Part shown: piece by piece, positions 52,279 to 61,435 of the stretch
Numbering within the stretch: the stretch's first letter is position 1
Layout of the letters: each line of letters starts with the position of its first letter
DNA from: Albibacterium profundi
Lineage (GTDB): Bacteria; Bacteroidota; Bacteroidia; Sphingobacteriales; Sphingobacteriaceae
Assembly: GCF_042159835.1 (NCBI RefSeq)
Contig: NZ_JBBVGT010000002.1
Location: 1,612,001-1,676,000 of the forward strand
Direction of reading: 5' to 3'
Length of the DNA: 64,000 nt
The notes under the pieces: generated by a model
The model's input: the letters and a program-made list of their open reading frames with translations, nothing else
Databases searched by the model: none
What the model was told of the DNA's origin: nothing
Program-made: the position numbers and the translations under genes

Positions 52279-53247
52279 ATGAAATATCGTTATCTAGCTG
52301 TTTTTTTGCTGCTTTCGTTCATTTCCTCCGCATGCAGCCCTAAGAACACTTCCATCCCGGAGATTGGTTTTGTAGATGCTTTTGAAGATGAAACAATTGG
52401 GCAAGCACGAGATGGATTTATTGCAGCCCTGGAAGAGCGAGGTTTTAGTGAAGACGATCATACAATCCGTATCCAATACAGGAATGCACAGGGAGATATC
52501 CCCACCCTTACGCAGATAGTTAATTACTTCATAGCAGAGAGAGTCGATTTGATCGCGACCAGTACGACGCTTTCTACGATCACCGCAATCCAGCGTACTT
52601 CGGATCTTCCTATTTTTATGATGGTTTCTCCAGAACCAAAATTGATGCAGGTAGTAGATGATGCTGGCGAAGCTCCCGATAATTTATTTGGCGTTTCTGA
52701 GTCACTCGACTACATTGATACCGCATTTGCTCTTATTCCTGAATATGTAAAGCCGAAGGGTGATAAAATTGTTGTAGGGATGGTATATAATCAGGCGGAG
52801 CCGCAATCGGTTAACGCTCTGGAAAGAATGGAAGAAAATGCTAGAAAATTGGGGATGATCATAGAAGCGGTTCCATTGAATAATTCAGCGGAAGCACAAA
52901 TGATAACTGTGTCCCTATTGAATAAGGGGATCGATGTTTTCTTTGCTAATCCCGATAATACTGTTTTTGCGGCATTTGAAACCATTGTTAAGAACTGTAA
53001 TCACCGGAACGTTCCTATTTTTACAAGTGAGTCTGGTTTGGTGAAACGCGGGGCGGTTGCAGCATTCGGTGCTGATATATATGCTTGGGGCTATCAGGCA
53101 GGTAAGCAGGCTGCCGAATACTTGTCAGGCACAGATCTGCAGGATATTCATATCGAGCGGGTGCGTGATAGAAAACGAGTGTATAATGCAGAGGCTGCGA
53201 AGCGTTTCGGTTATGATTTTTCGACAAACTTCGAGGCTATAGAGTAA
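52279..53247 (+). CDS. ABC transporter substrate-binding lipoprotein (TrpX-like)
   Basis: Lipid-anchored binding protein of 322 residues with lipobox ISSAC (residue 19). The fold is periplasmic-binding type 1 (ABC_sub_bind family): IGFVDAFEDETIGQARDGFIAALEERGF, then YFIAERVDLIATSTTLSTI and the closing AFGADIYAWGYQAGKQAAEYLSG. Related TrpX proteins of Firmicutes bind aromatic amino acids, but the residue-level substrate cannot be read here. The stop overlaps the permease start by one base. Confidence 0.9.
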   Translation: MKYRYLAVFLLLSFISSACSPKNTSIPEIGFVDAFEDETIGQARDGFIAALEERGFSEDDHTIRIQYRNAQGDIPTLTQIVNYFIAERVDLIATSTTLSTITAIQRTSDLPIFMMVSPEPKLMQVVDDAGEAPDNLFGVSESLDYIDTAFALIPEYVKPKGDKIVVGMVYNQAEPQSVNALERMEENARKLGMIIEAVPLNNSAEAQMITVSLLNKGIDVFFANPDNTVFAAFETIVKNCNHRNVPIFTSESGLVKRGAVAAFGADIYAWGYQAGKQAAEYLSGTDLQDIHIERVRDRKRVYNAEAAKRFGYDFSTNFEAIE

Positions 53248-54122
53248 TGGATTTATATTTGACCGCACTTCTGCAGGGACTATGTCTGTCAGTTATGGCT
53301 TTAGGCATCTATCTGACGCTAAAAATTTTTAATATCCCGGATATTACTACAGACGGCAGTTATACGCTCGGTGGCTCAATAGGGGCTGTAATGTTGATGT
53401 CAAATATGCCTATTGTGGCCAGCCTACTTGTCGTTTTAATTTCAGGGGCTATTGCTGGTGCGTGTACCGGACTCATTCATACTAAGTTAAAAATAGACCC
53501 TTTACTATCGGGAATTTTAGTAATGACCGGTTTATATTCGATTAACCTGACGATTATGGGACGCTCTAACATTCCGTTGATCGATGTCGGAACAGTATTT
53601 AATCGTGTTGACTTTTTGAGTGATGTAAACCTCAATACGCTTGTTGTTTTAATCGTTCTCGTAGTTGCATTCATTGCAGCTATAACTTATCTTCTTAAGT
53701 CGGACTATGGGATTGCTATGCGCGCAACCGGTAACAGCGAGAATATGGTCAAGGCGCATGGTGTGAATACAGATTTGATTAAAATTATGGGCTTGGCATT
53801 TGCCAATGCGTTAACAGCGTGTAGTGGATTTCTTATGGTCCAGTTTCAAGGATTTTCCGATATTAATATGGGAATCGGAATAGTGATAATCGGTTTGGGT
53901 TCTGTTATTATAGCCGGAACCATTATTAGTTGGTTTGGAGTCCAGGCGATAGGAAAGTGTTTGGCTTTAGTATGTTTAGGTGCAGTCGTTTTTCAATTAG
54001 CTTTAGCGTTTACGCTCAGTATCGGCATTGACCCGACACTCATGAAGTTAACAACCGCATTGTTTGTCTTAGCAATTGTGAGCTTACCTCATTTTCGTCT
54101 CAAATGGAGGTCCAATGGTTGA
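53247..54122 (+). CDS. ABC transporter permease (TrpY/LivH-like)
   Basis: Inner-membrane permease of 291 residues with about eight hydrophobic segments. It has the branched-chain amino acid-type permease motif in the form DYGIAMRATGNSENMVKAHGV (EAA-like loop) near residue 165. Overlaps the binding-protein gene by one base and the ATPase gene by eight, so all three are co-translated. A single permease gene implies a homodimer. Confidence 0.9.
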   Translation: MDLYLTALLQGLCLSVMALGIYLTLKIFNIPDITTDGSYTLGGSIGAVMLMSNMPIVASLLVVLISGAIAGACTGLIHTKLKIDPLLSGILVMTGLYSINLTIMGRSNIPLIDVGTVFNRVDFLSDVNLNTLVVLIVLVVAFIAAITYLLKSDYGIAMRATGNSENMVKAHGVNTDLIKIMGLAFANALTACSGFLMVQFQGFSDINMGIGIVIIGLGSVIIAGTIISWFGVQAIGKCLALVCLGAVVFQLALAFTLSIGIDPTLMKLTTALFVLAIVSLPHFRLKWRSNG

Positions 54123-54864
54123 ACTTAAAGGTGTTTCTAAAGTATTCAATTCTGGTAAACCTAATGAAATCGTAGCATTGCGTGACGTGAATCTGCATAT
54201 AAAAGCCCGTGATTTTGTTGTTATCGTAGGCTCGAACGGTTCGGGAAAATCGACACTGTTAAATATCATAGCCGGGAGCCTTCAAAGTACGGCAGGGCTT
54301 GTGAGCATGGATAGTCATGATGTTACTCGCATGCCAGAATTCAAAAGAAGCAAATGGGTCGCCCGTGTGTTTCAAGATCCTTTGCAGGGGACGGCTGAAG
54401 GATTGAGTATATTAGAAAACTTTAGATTGGCTGCACTCCGTTCTTCAACGAAGGGGCTATCTATTGGCCTTACCAGAAATTTTGCCGCGGAGGTAAAGGA
54501 TAAGGTTTCGTTCCTGGGGTTAGGACTCGAAAATAAATTACACCAGACTATGGCTACGCTTTCGGGTGGGCAACGACAGGCCTTGAGTTTGCTCATGAGC
54601 ATTATGGCTGACCTCAAGATATTGCTACTCGACGAACCTACAGCGGCGCTGGATCCACGGTCTGCTGAAGTGGTATTAAAGGTTGCCGATCGGATTGTTA
54701 GTGAGTACGACATTACTGCTGTAATGGTAACTCATAATATGAAAGAGGCGTATCAATACGGAAACCGATTAATTGTGATGAAAGACGGATGTATCAACCG
54801 CGACATATCGAACGAAGAGAAACGTAATTTGGAAATGACTGACCTTTATGGGTGGTTTGTCTAA
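54115..54864 (+). CDS. ABC transporter ATP-binding protein (TrpZ-like)
   Basis: Cytoplasmic ATPase of 249 residues that powers the transporter encoded upstream. Walker A GSNGSGKST (about residue 40), Q loop in VFQDPLQGTAEGLSI, signature LSGGQRQALSLLMSIMADL, Walker B ILLLDEPTAALD and H loop MVTHNM. The Q-loop region with LQGTA is typical of the TrpZ/BmpA-linked group. The ATG lies inside the end of the permease gene. Confidence 0.93.
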   Translation: MVELKGVSKVFNSGKPNEIVALRDVNLHIKARDFVVIVGSNGSGKSTLLNIIAGSLQSTAGLVSMDSHDVTRMPEFKRSKWVARVFQDPLQGTAEGLSILENFRLAALRSSTKGLSIGLTRNFAAEVKDKVSFLGLGLENKLHQTMATLSGGQRQALSLLMSIMADLKILLLDEPTAALDPRSAEVVLKVADRIVSEYDITAVMVTHNMKEAYQYGNRLIVMKDGCINRDISNEEKRNLEMTDLYGWFV

Positions 54865-54909
54865 AACAATTTCGTTTTAAATTCTTTTATATAGTGTATA
54901 AATACATTT

Positions 54910-55830
54910 ATGGACTATATCGACTATTATAAAGTATTAGGGGTAGCTAAATCGGCTTCCGCCGCCGAAATAAAAAAAGCATACCGAAAACTAGCAAGGA
55001 AATATCATCCTGATCTGAACCCCAACGATAAAGAAGCAGAAAAGAAGTTTAAAGAAATTAACGAAGCTAATGAGGTTCTAAATGACCCAGAAAAGCGTGC
55101 TAAATATGATCAGTATGGCGAAAACTGGCAACATGCGGATGCATTTGAAGCAAATAAACAATCTCAGGCATCGGGTAGGCAGCGGTCGAGCTATCAGTCG
55201 GCCGGGAATCCATTTGAAGGTTTTTCGGGTTCAGGTTCTTTTGATGGTGGAGACTTTTCCGATTTTTTCTCTTCCATGTTTGGTCAAGAAGCGGGTGGTC
55301 GTGCCAGAACAAGCCAATTTAGAGGAAATGACTATCGCGCCGAATTGCATTTGAGTTTTCGCCAAGCTGCTGAAACTCATAAACAGAGCTTAACAGTAAA
55401 CAACAAAACAATTCGGATTACGGTGCCAGCTGGAGTTGCCAATGGACAAGAAATTAAATTAAAAGGTTATGGTGGTCCGGGTATAAATAACGGTCCGAAC
55501 GGCGATTTGTATATTACTTTCGTCATTGCTGATGATCCGGTGTTTAAGCGGAACGGAGACGACTTGTATGCAAAAAAGGAAATTGATTTGTATACTGCGA
55601 TTCTTGGAGGCGAAATACAAGTTGATACGTTGACAGGAAGAGTCAAGTTAAAAGTAAAACCAGAGACGCAAAATAACACGAAAGTTAAACTAAAGGGGAA
55701 GGGTTTTCCAATTTATAAGAAAGAAGGCAAGCACGGGGATTTGATTATTAGTTATGAGGTGAAAATACCAACTGATCTGTCTCCGGAACAAAAGGAATTA
55801 TTTCAAAAACTAGCAGACCTGCAAAAATGA
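54910..55830 (+). CDS. cbpA: DnaJ/CbpA-type co-chaperone
   Basis: Hsp40 co-chaperone of 306 residues. J domain at residues 1-70 (DYYKVLGVAKSASAAEIKKAYRKL, with the HPD in KYHPDLNP). A Gly/Phe/Ser-rich linker follows to about residue 135, then two client-binding beta domains (AELHLSFRQAAETHKQSL, IRITVPAGVANGQEIKLKGYG). There is no Cys-rich zinc domain, which assigns it to the CbpA class rather than DnaJ. The next gene encodes its modulator and overlaps by four bases. Confidence 0.94.
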   Translation: MDYIDYYKVLGVAKSASAAEIKKAYRKLARKYHPDLNPNDKEAEKKFKEINEANEVLNDPEKRAKYDQYGENWQHADAFEANKQSQASGRQRSSYQSAGNPFEGFSGSGSFDGGDFSDFFSSMFGQEAGGRARTSQFRGNDYRAELHLSFRQAAETHKQSLTVNNKTIRITVPAGVANGQEIKLKGYGGPGINNGPNGDLYITFVIADDPVFKRNGDDLYAKKEIDLYTAILGGEIQVDTLTGRVKLKVKPETQNNTKVKLKGKGFPIYKKEGKHGDLIISYEVKIPTDLSPEQKELFQKLADLQK

Positions 55831-56117
55831 AAACATCAATCATAAAAATAACCGAATATTGTAGTTGCTGCCACGCGGAAGTCGACTTTATAGACTCTTT
55901 AGAAGAGGTAGGTCTGATTGAGACTTCAGTGATAGAAGGCGAGCGTTTTATTCATGAAGATCAGTTGGCTGACCTTGAGCGCTATTCGACCTGGCATTAT
56001 GAAATGGATATCAATATAGAAGGAATTGATGCATTAAGAAACGCTGTTAAGAAAATGCATCAATTGCAATCAGAAATTGCCTCCCTTAGAGAAAAGCTCA
56101 GAATCTATGAGGATTAA
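55827..56117 (+). CDS. cbpM: Chaperone modulator CbpM-like
   Basis: Small protein of 96 residues resembling CbpM, which binds the J domain of CbpA and blocks its action on DnaK. It has YCSCCHAEVDFIDSLEEVGLI, then HEDQLADLERYSTWHYEMDINIEGIDALRNAV and a C-terminal helix SEIASLREKLRIYE. The winged-helix-like MerR-type start is common in the family. It overlaps cbpA, so both are made together. Confidence 0.88.
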   Translation: MKTSIIKITEYCSCCHAEVDFIDSLEEVGLIETSVIEGERFIHEDQLADLERYSTWHYEMDINIEGIDALRNAVKKMHQLQSEIASLREKLRIYED

Positions 56118-56122
56118 GGCAG

Positions 56123-57571
56123 TTAATCAGCTTCAATACCACCAAAGCAGAGGTATTTTATTTCCATAAATTCATCTAAGCCATGTTTGGATCCCTCTCG
56201 ACCAATCCCCGATTGTTTGATGCCGCCGAAGGGAGCAGGTGCGCTTGAGACTAAGCCGGTATTAATACCTACCATCCCGGATTCTATTGCTTCTGACACT
56301 CGCCAGCACCGGTAGATGTCACTGCTGTAAAAATAGGCCGCTAGACCAAATTCTGTAGAATTAGCTAACTGAATGGCTTCTTTTTCGTCTTTAAAGCGAA
56401 ATAAAGCGATGACTGGTCCAAAAGTTTCTTCGTTTGCTAAAATAGCATCGGTCGAAACATTAGCGATAACCGTTGGTTGAAAAAATAAATCTTTCATAAC
56501 TGCACCTCCGGTTAAAAGGTTAGCCCCTTTTTTAATAGCATCAGCGATATGTTCTTCTACTTTCTCTAATCCTTTTTTGTTAATCAACGGACCAACCTGT
56601 GTGTTTTTCTTTAGTCCGTTACCCGTTTTTAGTGACTCCACTGCTTGGGTTATTTTCTTGGCGAACTTATCAAAAACCGCATCGTGAATCAAGAATCGGT
56701 TCGCGGCAACACAGGTTTGCCCTGAATTCCTGAACTTTGCGATCAACGCGCCTTCTACGGCTTGGTCGATATTGGCATCGTCAAATACTATAAACGGCGC
56801 GTTTCCACCTAGCTCGAACGACACTTTTTTAATGGTCTCAGCAGCTTGAGCCATTAGAGTCCTGCCAACGGCTGTTGAACCGGTGAACGATATTTTTCTA
56901 ACGAGCGGGTTTGTGCTCAACTCTTTCCCCATGCCAGCGCTGTCTTTTCCCGTCACGACATTGAAAGTTCCTTTCGGGAAGCCTGCGTCTTCGGCTAATT
57001 TCGCCAAAGCCAATGCCGTTAAAGGTGTTTCGGAGGCTGGTCTGATGATGACGGTGCACCCCGCTGCCAAAGCTGGAGCGATTTTGCGTGTAATCATCGC
57101 TAAAGGAAAATTCCAAGGAGTGATCGCAGAAACGACACCCACACCTTGCTTGATCGTCACGATTCGATTAACAGGGTTAGGGGAGGGAATGGTTTCTCCA
57201 TATGCTCGTTTTCCCTCCTCCGAAAACCATGAAATAAATGACGCACCATACTTGATTTCAGCGTAACTTTCAGTTATCGGCTTTCCGCTTTCTAAGGTTA
57301 TAATTTCGGCTATCTCATCTTTGTGTTCGTTTAACAGAAGGTATAATTTATAGAGCAGGTCACATCTGAATTGTGCTGTTTCTGTTTTCCATTTACTCCA
57401 AGCTTTATGTGCTACTTTGATTGCAGCGCGTGTTTCGGCAACCGTGAGGTCGGCCACCTTGGCAATTGTTGAATTGTCCGCCGGGTTATGTATAGCGAAG
57501 TTGCTCTTTCCTTTTTCCCACTTCCCATTAATATAAGACTTTTCTATAATCAGACTATTCGTTTTTTTCAT
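56123..57571 (-). CDS. gabD: NAD(P)-dependent aldehyde dehydrogenase, succinate-semialdehyde type
   Basis: Cytoplasmic dehydrogenase of 482 residues. It has the general ALDH motifs: SFELGGNAPFIVFDDAN with the catalytic Glu, NSGQTCVAANRFLIH with the nucleophile Cys, and cofactor loop SFTGSTAVGRTL. The sequence resembles GabD/SSADH (GVVSAITPWNFPLAMITRKIAPALAAG in two overlapping blocks), which turns succinate semialdehyde into succinate. Substrate is not proven; neighbours do not encode a GABA transaminase. Convergent with cbpM, 5 bases apart. Confidence 0.9.
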   Translation of the reverse strand: MKKTNSLIIEKSYINGKWEKGKSNFAIHNPADNSTIAKVADLTVAETRAAIKVAHKAWSKWKTETAQFRCDLLYKLYLLLNEHKDEIAEIITLESGKPITESYAEIKYGASFISWFSEEGKRAYGETIPSPNPVNRIVTIKQGVGVVSAITPWNFPLAMITRKIAPALAAGCTVIIRPASETPLTALALAKLAEDAGFPKGTFNVVTGKDSAGMGKELSTNPLVRKISFTGSTAVGRTLMAQAAETIKKVSFELGGNAPFIVFDDANIDQAVEGALIAKFRNSGQTCVAANRFLIHDAVFDKFAKKITQAVESLKTGNGLKKNTQVGPLINKKGLEKVEEHIADAIKKGANLLTGGAVMKDLFFQPTVIANVSTDAILANEETFGPVIALFRFKDEKEAIQLANSTEFGLAAYFYSSDIYRCWRVSEAIESGMVGINTGLVSSAPAPFGGIKQSGIGREGSKHGLDEFMEIKYLCFGGIEAD

Positions 57572-57687
57572 CTTTATGCTGTGTATAGGGTGACCGGTTT
57601 GTCACTCAGAAATGAATTATTTTACCAATCGTTAAATTTAAATAATTTAAACCAATAACTTTATGCCGGTTTATATGTCGAACACGA

Positions 57688-58677
57688 ATGGTTAAGTATT
57701 TGTTTTGTTTTCTTTTTAGTTTGTCCTGCCTCGGTGTATTTGCTCAGAGTGAGCTAAAAGCAGAGCCGGAAACTGTTAGAAAACCATTAACGTATTGGCA
57801 GAAAAGAGATTCGATTCAACGTGCAGAGCAGCTTGAAAAGCAACGCCTTGCGGATTCTATCAAGCATGTGCAAGATTCTTTGCAGATGCTTTGGCTAAAA
57901 CCACCAGATCCAGATCGGCCAAACTTATTTTTAGATAGCCTGAAGGAGCTTTACACAGTGAAGAACGGTGACTTTTTCACCTGGACTGAGCAGTTTTCTA
58001 ATAAAAAGAAACAATTCATGATTGCTCCCATTAAGTTAGAAAGAGAGCAGTGGATCGTAGGTATTATCATTTCATTGTTTCTTGTTTTGGCAATCATTCG
58101 ACTAAGTTATCCGGCTCAGACACAAGTGATGTTTCAAGGGTTCTATAATAACCGAGTATTGGCGCAGGTAAGTAAAGAGGATAGTCTTTTTAACTCGTGG
58201 CCGTTTATTTTTCTTTATCTGTTGTTCGGTTTTACAATAGGTATGTTTCTGTTCTTGGTTAGTAAATTTACCCGGTTAGGCGGCGTGACGGAAGGTATTA
58301 ACCTATATGTTGCTTTTTCAGTGAGTGTACTAATCCTTTTTACACTTAAAATTATTACTGTTCGGTTTCTCGGTTTTCTTTTCGATATTTCTCGCTTGGT
58401 GAGAGAATATGTGTCTATTCTATATCTAAGCTATTTTAATGCCGCATTGCTCTTTCTTCCTGTTGTACTTATTATGGCCTTATCTCCACGAACGCTCGCG
58501 AAATATTATATTGTTTTCGCTTTCGTTATGCTTGTTGGAATATTCATTTTACAGTTCTTACGGGCTAGCGGTTCAATTTTTAAAACCTATTCACTTTCAA
58601 AGTTTTATTTAATTCTGTATCTTTGCGCCCTTGAAATAGGTCCAATTCTTATATTAATAAAGGTCTTGGGATTTTAA
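57688..58677 (+). CDS. DUF4271 membrane protein
   Basis: Membrane protein of 329 residues. A signal-like start (VKYLFCFLFSLSCLGVFAQ) leads to a charged helical stretch (KRDSIQRAEQLEKQRLADSI) and then at least six hydrophobic helices from residue 125. DUF4271 proteins occur only in Bacteroidota and are almost always just upstream of hemD, as here (8-base gap). Function unknown; the context hints at a link to tetrapyrrole synthesis or its membrane partner. Confidence 0.9.
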   Translation: MVKYLFCFLFSLSCLGVFAQSELKAEPETVRKPLTYWQKRDSIQRAEQLEKQRLADSIKHVQDSLQMLWLKPPDPDRPNLFLDSLKELYTVKNGDFFTWTEQFSNKKKQFMIAPIKLEREQWIVGIIISLFLVLAIIRLSYPAQTQVMFQGFYNNRVLAQVSKEDSLFNSWPFIFLYLLFGFTIGMFLFLVSKFTRLGGVTEGINLYVAFSVSVLILFTLKIITVRFLGFLFDISRLVREYVSILYLSYFNAALLFLPVVLIMALSPRTLAKYYIVFAFVMLVGIFILQFLRASGSIFKTYSLSKFYLILYLCALEIGPILILIKVLGF

Positions 58678-58685
58678 AAAAAAAT

Positions 58686-59462
58686 ATGGAAATGCACGAA
58701 CCAATAGAGGACAGAGCAAAGAAAGTAAAAAGCATTTTGGTTACTTTGCCGAAACCGGAAAACGAAAAATCACCCTATTTTGCTTTAGCAAAAAAATACA
58801 ATTTAAAATTAGATTTTAGAGCATTTATTCACGTAGAAGGTATCCCTGCGAGGGAGTTCCGTAAAGAGCGGATTAATTTGGCTGACTTTACTGCGCTTAT
58901 TTTTACCAGTAAAAATGCAGTTGATCACTTCTTTAGAATCTGTGAAGAGATGCGTTACGATGTGCCGGCTGATCTAAAGTATTTTTGCTTATCTGAAGCA
59001 ATTGCCTTATATCTTCAGAAGTATATTCAGTATAGAAAGCGGAAAATTTTCTTTGGAAAGCAAACTGCTCAGGATTTGGAAGATATTCTGAAAAAACATG
59101 CAAAAGAAAAATTTCTCTTCCCTTGTTCAAACGTCGCCGGTGAGGAAACCCAGAACTGGTTGGCAGACAATGGTTATGATTTCACTCCTGCGGTTTTATT
59201 TAAAACAGTCGTTAGTGATTTATCAGATCTGAAGGAGGTTTTTTACGATATCATTGTTTTCTTCAGTCCGTCAAGTGTTCAGTCTCTTTTCGAGAATTTT
59301 CCTGATTATGAGCAAAAAGATACACGTATAGCGGCTTTTGGTCCCGGCACCCATCAGGCAGTACTTGATAGTGGCTTAATATTAGATATCCCAGCTCCTA
59401 CGCCGGATGCACCGAGCATGACGATGGCGATTGAGCAGTATGTTACACAGGTCGTAAAATAA
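58686..59462 (+). CDS. hemD: Uroporphyrinogen-III synthase
   Basis: Cytoplasmic heme-pathway enzyme of 258 residues that closes hydroxymethylbilane to uroporphyrinogen III. Two-domain fold: KSILVTLPKPENEKSPYFAL, then LIFTSKNAVDHFFRICEE and the second half IIVFFSPSSVQSLFENF, with FGPGTHQAVLDSGL near the end. Sequence conservation in this family is low; the DUF4271 neighbour and the SKNAV/SPSSV pair make the call firm. Transcription probably ends at the hairpin located just past the stop. Confidence 0.9.
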   Translation: MEMHEPIEDRAKKVKSILVTLPKPENEKSPYFALAKKYNLKLDFRAFIHVEGIPAREFRKERINLADFTALIFTSKNAVDHFFRICEEMRYDVPADLKYFCLSEAIALYLQKYIQYRKRKIFFGKQTAQDLEDILKKHAKEKFLFPCSNVAGEETQNWLADNGYDFTPAVLFKTVVSDLSDLKEVFYDIIVFFSPSSVQSLFENFPDYEQKDTRIAAFGPGTHQAVLDSGLILDIPAPTPDAPSMTMAIEQYVTQVVK

Positions 59463-59478
59463 CTTATTAAAAAATATC

Positions 59479-61287
59479 TTAAGGCTCTCTTTGGTGGAAA
59501 AAATCAAGGAGAGCCTTTATTTGTTGTGTGTTCAGTACTTCTAGTAATTCAGACTGTTCTGCTTCACGAATTCTCTTTACTGACTTGAATTTTCTCAGTA
59601 ATTTTTCGGCGGTTATTTTGCCAATTCCCGGGATGGATGTCAATTCTGTTTGAAATGTTTTTCGACTTCGCTGATTACGATGGAACGTGATTCCGAATCG
59701 ATGCGCTTCATCACGCAATTGCTGTATAATTCGTAGGGTTTCTGATTTCTTATCCAGGTACATTGGGTATTGATCCCCCGGATAGTATATTTCTTCCAGT
59801 CGTTTTGCTATTCCAATGACAGTTAATTCCTTCTCGATCCCTAACTTTTTTAAACTTTTCATCGCAGAGGAAAGCTGCCCTTTGCCGCCATCAATAACTA
59901 CGAGCTGCGGTAATGGTTGTCCTTCCTCTAAAATTCGTCTATAGCGACGGAAAACCGCCTCTTCCATGGTTTTAAAATCATCGGGGCCTTCTACTGTCTT
60001 CACGTTGAAATGTCGATAATCTTTTTTTGATGGTCTGGCGTCTTTAAAGACAACGATTGCCGAAACGGCATATTGCCCCTGAAAGTTCGAGTTGTCAAAA
60101 CATTCGATATGTCGCGGAAGCTGATTCAGACGTAGATCTTTCTTCATCTTCGAAAGAATACGGTTTATACGAACCTCAGGGTTTAATTTTTCATATTGCT
60201 CTAGTTTTTCTTTTTTGAAATAAATTACATTCTTCTGTGAAAGCTCTAGTAATTTCTTTTTGTCGCCTTGCTTGGGGATGGTAAATTTTAATTCCTCTGT
60301 ATTCTCAATGGATAGATTAAAGGGTATAATTATTTCTTTCGAGTCACTTTCAAAACGTGTACGGAGTTCAGGTATAGCTAGGACGAGTAATTCTTCATCA
60401 CTTTCATCGAGCTTCTTTTTCATCTCAATTGTTTGTGTCTGCACAATTGTTCCGTTCATTACCTTTAGGTAGTTGACGAAAGCCACATCCTGTTCAGAGG
60501 CGATACTAAAAACGTCCACTTTGCTTAACGAGGTGCTAACCACCGTAGATTTGCTCTGATAGTTAGCCAATAGGTCCAGTTTTCGTTTAAGCTGTTGCGC
60601 ATATTCAAAGCGAAGCTCATTTACAGCTATTTCTAATTCACTTTTCAATCTGTTTAAGACAACTGAGATCCGTCCTTGAAGGATATTTTCAATTTGCTCT
60701 AAATTAGCATTGTAGTCTTCTTCACTTTGAAGATTCTCGCAGGGTCCTAAGCAATTTCCAATTTGATACTCTAAACATACTCTGAATTTCCCCTTTTCAA
60801 TATTCTCCGGTGTAAGCTTCAGGTTACATGTTCGTAATGGAAAAAGCTCTTTGATAACATCTAATATAGCGTGCATCATGCTGACAGAAGCATAGGGCCC
60901 ATAATACTTCGAGCCATCTTTAATTATTCTTCGTGTCCAGTAAATTCGAGGATACGGTTCATTCTTGATAACAATCCAAGGGTAAGTTTTGTCATCTTTC
61001 AACATCACGTTGTACCGGGGTTGATGTCTTTTAATCAAGCTGTTTTCCAAGAGCCAGGCATCAATTTCCGTGTCAACGATGGTGAAGGTAATTTTATTGA
61101 TTTTTCGAACTAGGACTTTTGTTTTTGTGTTGTTATTCAAATCATTGTTGAAATATGAGCCAACTCGATTTCGAAGATCTTTTGCTTTTCCGATGTAAAT
61201 CAGTCTATCGTTTGAATCCCAATATTGGTATACCCCAGGTTTATGAGGGATGTTTTTTAGTGCTTCTCTATGATTGAATGATGCCAT
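59479..61287 (-). CDS. uvrC: Excinuclease ABC subunit C
   Basis: Nucleotide-excision repair nuclease of 602 residues. N-terminal GIY-YIG domain in KPGVYQYWDSNDRLIYIGKA (residues about 17-36). Four Cys in the pattern C-x16-C-x7-C-x3-C (TCNLKL, RVCLEYQIGNCLGPC) fit the iron-sulfur site described in some UvrC. The UVR motif is near residue 205 (LRFEYAQQLKRKLD), the RNase H-like endonuclease half has ECFDNSNFQG and DGGKGQLSSA, and a helix-hairpin-helix pair closes (SIPGIGKITAEKLLRKFKS). All parts intact. Confidence 0.97.
   Translation of the reverse strand: MASFNHREALKNIPHKPGVYQYWDSNDRLIYIGKAKDLRNRVGSYFNNDLNNNTKTKVLVRKINKITFTIVDTEIDAWLLENSLIKRHQPRYNVMLKDDKTYPWIVIKNEPYPRIYWTRRIIKDGSKYYGPYASVSMMHAILDVIKELFPLRTCNLKLTPENIEKGKFRVCLEYQIGNCLGPCENLQSEEDYNANLEQIENILQGRISVVLNRLKSELEIAVNELRFEYAQQLKRKLDLLANYQSKSTVVSTSLSKVDVFSIASEQDVAFVNYLKVMNGTIVQTQTIEMKKKLDESDEELLVLAIPELRTRFESDSKEIIIPFNLSIENTEELKFTIPKQGDKKKLLELSQKNVIYFKKEKLEQYEKLNPEVRINRILSKMKKDLRLNQLPRHIECFDNSNFQGQYAVSAIVVFKDARPSKKDYRHFNVKTVEGPDDFKTMEEAVFRRYRRILEEGQPLPQLVVIDGGKGQLSSAMKSLKKLGIEKELTVIGIAKRLEEIYYPGDQYPMYLDKKSETLRIIQQLRDEAHRFGITFHRNQRSRKTFQTELTSIPGIGKITAEKLLRKFKSVKRIREAEQSELLEVLNTQQIKALLDFFHQREP
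59481..59517 (+). terminator. Terminator after hemD
   Basis: 9-bp stem AAGGCTCTC/GAGAGCCTT, 19-base loop, then TATTTGTTG. It starts 18 bases after the hemD stop and lies inside the last codons of the convergent uvrC gene. Confidence 0.6.
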
Positions 61288-61303
61288 GCTAGTCTCCTAA
61301 ATC

Positions 61304-61311
61304 CAAAGTTA
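61304..61311 (-). promoter_or_regulatory. Putative -7 element of uvrC
   Basis: Minus-strand TAACTTTG, an exact TAnnTTTG match only 17 bases before the start codon, which would give a very short leader. -33 element not evident. Confidence 0.35.
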
Positions 61312-61435
61312 GAAAGCTATGTCGATAATAAGCGTTAAAAAGATGTAAAATCTTCTCTTTAGTGTCATAATTCGCTTTGTTTTAGCTATAAACCAATTAC
61401 TATTGATATTTTTGCTAGCACTAAGTGAATACATT

